DNA from: UBA5972 sp964588725
GTDB lineage: Bacteria; Pseudomonadota; Alphaproteobacteria; Rhodobacterales; Rhodobacteraceae
Reading direction: 5' to 3'
NCBI GenBank assembly: GCA_964588725.1
Contig: CAZPQL010000008.1
Span: forward strand, 1 to 57,714
DNA: 57,714 nucleotides
A program made the translations under genes and the position numbers. Shown in pieces: positions 52,363 to 57,714 of this stretch. A model generated the notes under the pieces. That model made no database searches, was not told where the DNA came from, and was given only the letters and a program-made list of their open reading frames with translations. How positions within the stretch are numbered: position 1 is the stretch's first letter; the number at the start of each line of letters is the position of its first letter.

Positions 52363-53520
52363 ATGTCCAAATTGACCACTGAGACCGCGCTGCGCGTCGC
52401 AACGGCGCTGTCTTTTGCTTTGGCCATCATTAACCACCTGTTACCCCCCAAAGCGTTTGCCGCGACGCAGCTATTGTACGACTACCATTTTGGCATCACA
52501 CGGCGCGGTCTGGCGGGCGAGATGATCAACTGGTTCACCAGCGCCCCAATATCGGTCGCCGAAATCAACACGGTTTCGGCGGTCATTTCGTTGCTCGGCG
52601 CGGGCGCGCTTTATCTTTTTCTCAGCCGTGATTTGCGCGTGGGCACGGCCGGTTATCTGCTGATGATCCTCGCGTTTAACAGCTTTGCTTTTGCGTCTTT
52701 TGTCGGCAACACCGGCTATCTGGATGCATTGCTTTTGGCGTTGGCGCTGCTTGGGATGGCGGCGCTGAGCGCAGCGTCAATACCCGGTTTGATTGCGCGG
52801 TTGTTAATCGTGGTCGTTGGGGTGATGATTCATGAAAACATGTTGCCGTATTTCGCGACGCTGATGGGGCTCGAGATTTGGCTGACCACGGGCCACCGAC
52901 GCTGGGCTTTGCTGCGCGCGGGCGCGCCGGTCATCGCGGGGTTTCTGGCACTGATTGTGATCGGACTCTTTGCCCAGAATACCCCCGATCAAGCCAGTGC
53001 CTTTACTGCCTATTTACAAAACAAGGCCGGTTTTACGCTTGACGTCACGTCCACCGATGTGTCGGGCCGCAGCATCGGTGCCAATTTTGATCTGATGTCA
53101 GACATGCGGCACACCAAGAAATATTGGGGATGGGTTCTGTTTGATGGCGTGCCGCTGGCTATCATGAGCCTTTGGCTGATCTGGCTGAACCTGCGCCTGT
53201 TGGGCGCGCGTGGCGGGTCGCTGACCGCATTGCTGGTGGTCGGGGCGATTATCGCGCCGCTCAGCCTGAATATCATCGCCTTTGACGTGGTGCGTTTTGG
53301 CGTGGCATCGGTGTTGGTCGGGTTCGTCACTCTGGCGCTGATGTGCCGTCAGATCGATGGGGCCGCAGCGCGCCTGCAACAGACGCTGACTTGGCCGCAC
53401 GCGCTGATCGTGCTGATCCTGAACGCCAATATATTCACGATGCAAATCAACGAGGGCTCTGGTCACGTAACGCAGTTTCCGTGGATCATGCTGCGTCAAC
53501 TGCAATGGCTTGGCCCCTGA
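52363..53520 (+). CDS. Polytopic membrane protein of unknown family
   Basis: A 385-residue protein with about nine or ten hydrophobic segments spread over its length. A short charged region near residues 42-56 (DYHFGITRRGLAGEM) and a conserved-looking MIHENMLPYF in the middle lie in loops; a larger loop at about 210-250 contains DVTSTDVSGRSIGANFDLMSD. The general shape is like multi-spanning glycosyltransferases that use lipid-linked sugars, but no sequence motif proves this. It converges on the Rieske gene. Confidence 0.8.
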   Translation: MSKLTTETALRVATALSFALAIINHLLPPKAFAATQLLYDYHFGITRRGLAGEMINWFTSAPISVAEINTVSAVISLLGAGALYLFLSRDLRVGTAGYLLMILAFNSFAFASFVGNTGYLDALLLALALLGMAALSAASIPGLIARLLIVVVGVMIHENMLPYFATLMGLEIWLTTGHRRWALLRAGAPVIAGFLALIVIGLFAQNTPDQASAFTAYLQNKAGFTLDVTSTDVSGRSIGANFDLMSDMRHTKKYWGWVLFDGVPLAIMSLWLIWLNLRLLGARGGSLTALLVVGAIIAPLSLNIIAFDVVRFGVASVLVGFVTLALMCRQIDGAAARLQQTLTWPHALIVLILNANIFTMQINEGSGHVTQFPWIMLRQLQWLGP

Positions 53521-53573
53521 GGCCGGTCATCCGGCGACAATGCATCGCTTGAGACAATGGCAGCGTCACGGCG

Positions 53574-54296
53574 TCAGCAGTGCAAGACGTCTTTGGAATA
53601 CGCGGCGGCCGACAAGGCCAGAATATCACCTTCGACCTGAGATCGGTAAGTTTTGCGCCCGTATTCGTTCCGCAGCTTTTTGCGAAAAGACTTGTAGAAT
53701 TTGGCATAGATTTCTGTGCCGATGGCATCGACGGCCGTCAGAGAATCGTCGTTTGGATTGTGCTCTAAAACAATCGATGCCAGATTGTATTGCGCCGGGC
53801 CATTGACAACTTTTGCGCCCTGTGAGGGGTCATAAACGCTGCCATGCGCACAGCAGGAAATCGACTTTTCAAATCCGTAACTGTTTTTCCCGGCGGAATA
53901 GTTCACGAAACTGGTTTCGTGGCCCGTGAATGAAAGCGAATGGGCGCAGATAGCGGCGTAGGCTACCAAATTATTGTCCGGTCCGGTACCGCCCGGCCAG
54001 GCCACGCTGTGTTTCTCGGCGTCAGTGGTCATAACGCCGTCGGCTGCAGGGGCGTCCTCCAGCGCGACCAACATGACAGGTGTGGCGGTAAAAGGGTAAT
54101 TGAAAAGCAAAGTATCGTGGGGCTTTAGATCAGAGGCCTTGATGGGCGCGCCATCGGCGTCGACCAATCGTGCGCGCGTGGGCGTCTCCAGCAAATGAGC
54201 AAGCGCAACCGAGGGCACCACTTCTGCGGCGGCGGCGGCCAGTGCCGTTTTTCCACACGCTTGAATCAAGCCACGGCGGCTAATTTGTCCGGTCAT
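53574..54296 (-). CDS. Tat-exported Rieske [2Fe-2S] protein
   Basis: A 240-residue protein with a twin-arginine signal (SRRGLIQACG, residues 6-15, then an Ala-rich stretch). Putative cluster ligands are C117 and H119 in CAH and C148 and H151 in CCAH. The two motifs are about 30 residues apart, longer than in the bc1 Rieske protein, and the extra disulfide cysteines of the CTHLGC/CPCHGS type are not in their usual places. Thus it is not an ordinary bc1 subunit; no cytochrome b or c1 genes are nearby. ATG 54296 follows GGAAAGTATTAAA. It is downstream of the flavoprotein gene on the same strand and is probably its electron acceptor (inference). Confidence 0.82.
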   Translation of the reverse strand: MTGQISRRGLIQACGKTALAAAAAEVVPSVALAHLLETPTRARLVDADGAPIKASDLKPHDTLLFNYPFTATPVMLVALEDAPAADGVMTTDAEKHSVAWPGGTGPDNNLVAYAAICAHSLSFTGHETSFVNYSAGKNSYGFEKSISCCAHGSVYDPSQGAKVVNGPAQYNLASIVLEHNPNDDSLTAVDAIGTEIYAKFYKSFRKKLRNEYGRKTYRSQVEGDILALSAAAYSKDVLHC

Positions 54297-54324
54297 TTTA
54301 ATACTTTCCACTGAATTTACGAAT

Positions 54325-54350
54325 GGCCCCTGCGATTGAACACAGGGGCC
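54325..54350. terminator. GC-rich hairpin between flavoprotein and Rieske genes
   Basis: GGCCCCTG (54325-54332) pairs perfectly with CAGGGGCC (54343-54350) around a ten-base loop. The T-rich side (TTTGTTGTCGTTTTA) is on the plus strand, so as a terminator it would act on plus-strand transcripts. In the minus-strand message it forms an intercistronic stem that could protect the upstream flavoprotein mRNA or partly stop transcription into the Rieske gene. Confidence 0.6.
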
Positions 54351-54391
54351 TTTGTTGTCGTTTTATATGCGAGGCGCAAAAGCGAACTTTA

Positions 54392-55753
54392 TTACGCTTC
54401 AAACATGTCCCGGAACAGGCCTTCGCCCCACTCGACATTGGATTTGGCCAGATCGCCGGACCGGTCGTTTATCATGGTCACGTCGGTAAAGCCCCATCCG
54501 GCACCGTTGCCGTCGTGGGCGTATTTTGCGTCCACCATGATCGACTCTTCCGGATCCGAATCCACCATCGAAAAACAGATGGTGCGCGGGCTTTCCCAGG
54601 CCATATCCTTGCCAGCCGCGTGCATCGCAATACGGCGGGCAATGATTTTTGCCTCGGTATTGGCGGTGTTGCCGGACTTGGAAAACGGCATCGGACGCGA
54701 GTCGCCAATCACGTAGGTGTGCTCGTCGCCCATTGCGTGGTTTTTCAGCTGATCGATGTTGGCTTCAAACTGCGCGCTGTCGGGATTGGCCAGTCCGACG
54801 TTTTCGATCAGACGGGACGCACGTACCTGCGGGTAAATTGCCGCGTCGGTAAATTCGACCTCATCAAATTCCGTGGCAACTTTCTTGGCCCCCATATCGA
54901 CGCCCGTGATTTTTGTCGAAACCACATATTCCAGCGTGTCGCCGTATAGTTCATTGAACGCCGCCAGAAAGCCGTCGGCCTTGATCGTTGGCTTGGCATT
55001 TGGATCAAGCAAAACGACTTTGCCCGGGATGCCTTCCTTTTTGAAGTAAGACGCGATCAGCGCGGCACGTTCGTAAGGTCCAGGCAGACAACGGTAGTTG
55101 CCCTGAGGCACGTTCAGCAGGAACACACCTTCTTCAAAATTGTCCAGCTTGGCCTTTAGCGACAAATGCTCTGACCCCGGCTTGAAAGCCGCGGGATAAG
55201 CCTGCGCCAGCGCATATTGCTCTGCCGGGTCTTCTACACCGATCGAGTTATAGTTGTAGTCAATGCCCGGTGCCAAAACGATGTAATCATAAGAAATCGT
55301 ACCCAGCGACGTGTAGGCGATTTTTGCGTCCCGATCGAGATCGGTCAGAGCTGCCTGCAACCAGATATAGCCGTTGTTGTGGGCTGCGTCCGAGTAAGAG
55401 CGGATCAGACTGTCCGTGGTCACCACATTGGCCAGCCAAAGGTTCGACAGTGGGCAGGAAAAGAACATCGAGTTCGGCTCCAGCATAACCACGTCAAAAT
55501 CTGGATTTTCCTTTTTCAGATATTTTGACATGGACAGACCGGCCCAGCCGCCGCCCACAACCACAACGCGCGCGCCTTTGGCGTCAGGCAGTGGCGCTGC
55601 ACGGGATGCTGATCCCATGATGGCGGCGCTGGCTGGTGCCGCTCCGGTTAATACACTTCCCGCCAGCGCGGCGGACCCGACGGTCGCTGTGCCGGTAAGT
55701 TTAAGAAATCCACGGCGGTTCATACCACTGTGCTTCGACAGTTTTTCAGTCAT
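54392..55753 (-). CDS. Tat-exported flavocytochrome c sulfide dehydrogenase-type flavoprotein
   Basis: A 453-residue flavoprotein with a Tat signal (NRRGFLKLTG at 12-21, hydrophobic core to about 43). The FAD fold begins with ARVVVVGGGWAGLS. Three cysteines match key positions of FccB/SoxF-type sulfide dehydrogenases: C100 in FFSCPLSNLWL (covalent FAD site in FccB), C222 in YRCLPGPYERAALIA and C393 in TICFSMV (redox disulfide pair). Sulfide or another reduced sulfur compound is the family substrate. ATG 55753 follows CAGGGAGAACAAA. No cytochrome FccA or sox genes are adjacent; the Rieske gene takes that place. Confidence 0.88.
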   Translation of the reverse strand: MTEKLSKHSGMNRRGFLKLTGTATVGSAALAGSVLTGAAPASAAIMGSASRAAPLPDAKGARVVVVGGGWAGLSMSKYLKKENPDFDVVMLEPNSMFFSCPLSNLWLANVVTTDSLIRSYSDAAHNNGYIWLQAALTDLDRDAKIAYTSLGTISYDYIVLAPGIDYNYNSIGVEDPAEQYALAQAYPAAFKPGSEHLSLKAKLDNFEEGVFLLNVPQGNYRCLPGPYERAALIASYFKKEGIPGKVVLLDPNAKPTIKADGFLAAFNELYGDTLEYVVSTKITGVDMGAKKVATEFDEVEFTDAAIYPQVRASRLIENVGLANPDSAQFEANIDQLKNHAMGDEHTYVIGDSRPMPFSKSGNTANTEAKIIARRIAMHAAGKDMAWESPRTICFSMVDSDPEESIMVDAKYAHDGNGAGWGFTDVTMINDRSGDLAKSNVEWGEGLFRDMFEA

Positions 55754-56091
55754 TTTGTTCTCCCTGAACAATGGTTCAGCGATCGATTAAGAAAGGTGGA
55801 TCATTGGAGTCGGATTCCGAAAACGGAATCGGAGGGCAATTATCGGCCAAGTTCAAATCGTAATAACAACATATCACAATTTTTGAATAAGCGAGATTTG
55901 ATTTTGGGTGGAGATGATTCGTCACAGTAGACTTTGACCAAACAATAAAAACCTGTGCGTCGCACGTTGACCAATTCGTCGGACGGCAGGTCAGTTGCGT
56001 TTGCAAATATGAACTGCGTGCCTGTCACAATGGCGCTTTGTGGCTTGCATAAAAATTGTTGTCCACGTATCCACCCACCGAACAGGACCAC
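55754..56091. promoter_or_regulatory. Upstream region of the flavoprotein gene, with an inverted repeat
   Basis: This 338-base gap separates the flavoprotein gene from tRNA-Trp. It contains a perfect inverted repeat GATTCCG-AAAA-CGGAATC at 55813-55830, about 60 bases before the flavoprotein start codon on the minus strand. It could be an operator or a leader hairpin. No gene is convincing here; a short minus-strand frame (55840-56091) has no ribosome site. The tRNA promoter must lie near the right end. Confidence 0.4.
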
Positions 56092-56167
56092 AGGGGTTTA
56101 GCTCAGTTGGTAGAGCGACGGTCTCCAAAACCGTAGGTCGTGGGTTCGAGCCCCTCAACCCCTGCCA
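56092..56167 (+). tRNA. tRNA-Trp (anticodon CCA)
   Basis: A complete 76-base cloverleaf. The acceptor stem is AGGGGTT/AACCCCT, the D arm is GCTCAGTTGGTAGAGC, the anticodon stem ACGGT/ACCGT encloses the loop CTCCAAA with anticodon CCA at 56125-56127, and the T arm is GTGGGTTCGAGCCCC with a small mismatch. The discriminator base is G and the 3' CCA is encoded. It reads UGG codons. Confidence 0.97.
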
Positions 56168-56232
56168 AAAGATCCTGAACCACAACCGAATTTCCCAAGC
56201 GATGACTGATCTTTGTGCGCGGTCACACCTGT

Positions 56233-57714
56233 TTACAAAATGAAATCTGACGCCGTGATTGTGGCTGCGGCGCCGCCATTTTCCACGTCGATTTCCATGT
56301 CGGCGACGCCGTCACCATCCAGATCCACCAGAACACGGGTGGTTTGCGCGGAAATTGCAGAGACAACGATTTGCCCGGCCGTGTTGGTGAATCTGGTCAC
56401 GACGCTGCCAGTGATGCCCAGATCAGCAAACAGGGCGTCAAAACGCAGCGCGTCCTCGCCGGACACAAAATCCGTAATAAGATCACGCGTGGCGGCTGTT
56501 GTACCGCTGTCAGTGGCGGACAGAAATAAAAACTGGTCGGCGGCTGCACCTCCGGTCAAAATGTCTGCGCCTTTGTCACCAATTAGAAAATCGCGACCGC
56601 CGCCGCCGAACAGCTCGTCGTTTCCATCATCGCCGTAGAGCGTGTCGCGGCCCTCGTTTCCATAGAGAAAATCTGCGCCTTTGCCACCTTCCAGCGTGTC
56701 GTCTCCGGCGCCACCGCGCAAGGTGTCGTCTCCAGTGCCGCCTTTCAAGTAGTCGTTTCCACCGCCGCCGTTCAGTATATCGTTGCCCGCGTTGCCGAAA
56801 AGCCGGTCGCGTCCGCTGTTGCCAAACATTTTGTCTTGACCGTCGCCTCCAAGCATAGTGTCGCGTCCCCGACCCCCACTCAGCAAATCGTTGCCGGAGC
56901 CGCCTTCGAGTCTATCCTTTCCTGAATCACCGCGTATCGTGTCGTTACCCAATTCCCCGTAAAGGAAATCCTGGCCCGAACCACCGTTGAGCGTATCTCT
57001 TCCGGCTTCGCCATACAGGGTGTCAGAACCTTTGCCCCCGCTCAGTTGATCGCGACCAAAACCGCCCTGCAGTAAATCGTCGCCGTCCTCGCCAAAAAGC
57101 GTGTCTTCGCCCGTGCCACCAAAAAGTTTGTCGTCGTCGTCGCCGCCAAACAGGAAATCGTCACCTGATCCGCCGCTTAGCCTGTCAATACCGGCCTTGC
57201 CCAAAAGAATGTCAGCGCCGCCGTTGCCAAAGAGTCGATCATTGCCCAAATCGCCATCAAGCGTATCGTCGCCACCTTTCCCGCGTAAAGTGTCGTTGCC
57301 AGCCATGCCCGCCAGATCATCGTTTAGTGCCGTGCCGATCATCGTGTCGTCGTTTTCAAACAGATTTGAAAAAAACTGGATTTCCGAAAAAGTCGTGTTG
57401 CCAATATCGCCAAGCGTCCGGTTGATATCCGTTACCATTATATCAATACCTAAACTAGTGATTTGCAAGCTCGCCACGTTCGAAAAACCGGTGAACACAG
57501 CCCCGAACGTATTGAAAGTACCGGTAAAAGTAACCTCCGCTCCTGAGGCATAGACGTACGTGACGGAGGTTGCCGTGCGGGCCGTGCCGTCACCGACATA
57601 GTCAGAAATATCTACACCATCTACAAGAATTTGCACCGGCGCCGCGTCCTGAATTCCAAGTCCGAAATAGATTACTGGTTTGATTGGGGAATTCGATGAA
57701 ACGTTTGGCACTAG
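56233..57714 (-). CDS. RTX (hemolysin-type calcium-binding) protein, start beyond the right edge
   Basis: At least 493 codons are open to the window edge, so the true start may lie outside; a GTG at 57711 is the first possible start inside. Residues 1-130 form a beta-rich, non-repetitive domain (TYVYASGAEVTFTGTF). Residues 136-387 are 28 consecutive calcium-binding nonapeptides of the GGxGxDxLx type. The C-terminus (RDLITDFVSGEDALRFD, ending ITASDFIL) resembles the serralysin-type C-terminal domain with an uncleaved type I secretion signal. No protease or lipase motif is visible in the part seen. No ABC exporter genes lie in the window. Confidence 0.92.
   Translation of the reverse strand, partial: LVPNVSSNSPIKPVIYFGLGIQDAAPVQILVDGVDISDYVGDGTARTATSVTYVYASGAEVTFTGTFNTFGAVFTGFSNVASLQITSLGIDIMVTDINRTLGDIGNTTFSEIQFFSNLFENDDTMIGTALNDDLAGMAGNDTLRGKGGDDTLDGDLGNDRLFGNGGADILLGKAGIDRLSGGSGDDFLFGGDDDDKLFGGTGEDTLFGEDGDDLLQGGFGRDQLSGGKGSDTLYGEAGRDTLNGGSGQDFLYGELGNDTIRGDSGKDRLEGGSGNDLLSGGRGRDTMLGGDGQDKMFGNSGRDRLFGNAGNDILNGGGGNDYLKGGTGDDTLRGGAGDDTLEGGKGADFLYGNEGRDTLYGDDGNDELFGGGGRDFLIGDKGADILTGGAAADQFLFLSATDSGTTAATRDLITDFVSGEDALRFDALFADLGITGSVVTRFTNTAGQIVVSAISAQTTRVLVDLDGDGVADMEIDVENGGAAATITASDFIL
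56551..57306 (-). repeat. Tandem array of 28 RTX nonapeptide codon repeats
   Basis: Twenty-eight 27-base units encode in-phase nine-residue repeats, from MAGNDTLRG to DKGADILTG, with no insertions. The aspartate at position 5 and the glycine at position 9 are kept in every unit and position 7 is mostly Leu, Ile or Met, while positions 1, 2 and 4 vary. Each pair of turns would bind calcium and form a parallel beta-roll once outside the cell. Confidence 0.92.

Noticed and set aside
53574..54296. Rieske subunit of a cytochrome bc1 complex
   Set aside because: Motif spacing and cysteine pattern differ, and no cytochrome b or c1 genes are adjacent.
1..57714. CRISPR array, insertion sequence, prophage or integrase
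   Set aside because: I saw no regularly spaced direct repeats apart from the RTX codon repeats, no transposase or integrase motif, and no target-site duplication.

Overview
The window is a gene-dense piece of an alphaproteobacterial chromosome, most likely from the Roseobacter group of the Rhodobacterales. The case rests on gene order and protein type: pdxJ-acpS-lepB-rnc-era-DUF1491-recO; pckA divergent from chvI-chvG and followed by a short HPr kinase, RapZ, EIIA-Man and HPr; and etfB-etfA-hbd beside a PduO-type adenosyltransferase. The species cannot be named from the sequence alone.

Layout. 1-12.1 kb is housekeeping: an edge fragment, rnhA, ispH and a NYN-domain protein on the minus strand; then folK, rpoZ, the (p)ppGpp enzyme rsh, a DUF2062 membrane protein, pdxJ, a secreted hypothetical protein, acpS, a small minus-strand hypothetical gene, lepB, rnc, era, DUF1491 and recO. 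12.1-18.7 kb is a catabolic island: a MmgE/PrpD protein faces away from a tightly overlapped hyuA-hyuB-FAD oxidase operon, with a perfect TTTGTATACAAA palindrome in the shared promoter region. 18.7-26.7 kb holds heme genes (hemC and hemE divergent, hemF), a PiT phosphate transporter, an EamA exporter, gamma-glutamyltransferase and an unknown membrane-anchored protein. 26.9-31.8 kb has an isoprenylcysteine methyltransferase-like protein, a probable methylsuccinyl-CoA dehydrogenase, a TauE/SafE permease and pckA. 32.0-37.4 kb is the chvI-chvG-hprK-rapZ-EIIA-HPr-acyltransferase run.

37.4-44 kb contains a composite palindromic repeat, 3-hydroxybutyryl-CoA dehydrogenase, a DUF6473 gene on the opposite strand, etfA, etfB, a truncated disulfide-reductase pseudogene, the cobalamin adenosyltransferase, a HIG1-like small membrane protein and an SDR. 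43.7-50.5 kb has parC, a DUF898 membrane protein overlapped with an M48 peptidase, a cytochrome P450 and a lipoprotein. 50.5-57.7 kb is more accessory: a small secreted protein with a strong terminator, an NAD-dependent reductase, an unknown polytopic protein, a Tat-secreted Rieske protein paired with a Tat-secreted flavocytochrome-c-type flavoprotein, tRNA-Trp(CCA), and a large RTX protein running off the right edge.

How genes work together. The probable Mcd, EtfAB, adenosyltransferase and Hbd can all serve acetyl-CoA assimilation (ethylmalonyl-CoA pathway and polyhydroxybutyrate metabolism), and PckA draws on the C4 acids made. ChvG/ChvI and the permease-less PTS relay are regulatory. The most unusual items are the periplasmic Rieske/flavoprotein pair, the hyu operon with an operator but no adjacent regulator, the pseudogene between etfB and the adenosyltransferase, and a 28-unit uninterrupted RTX array.
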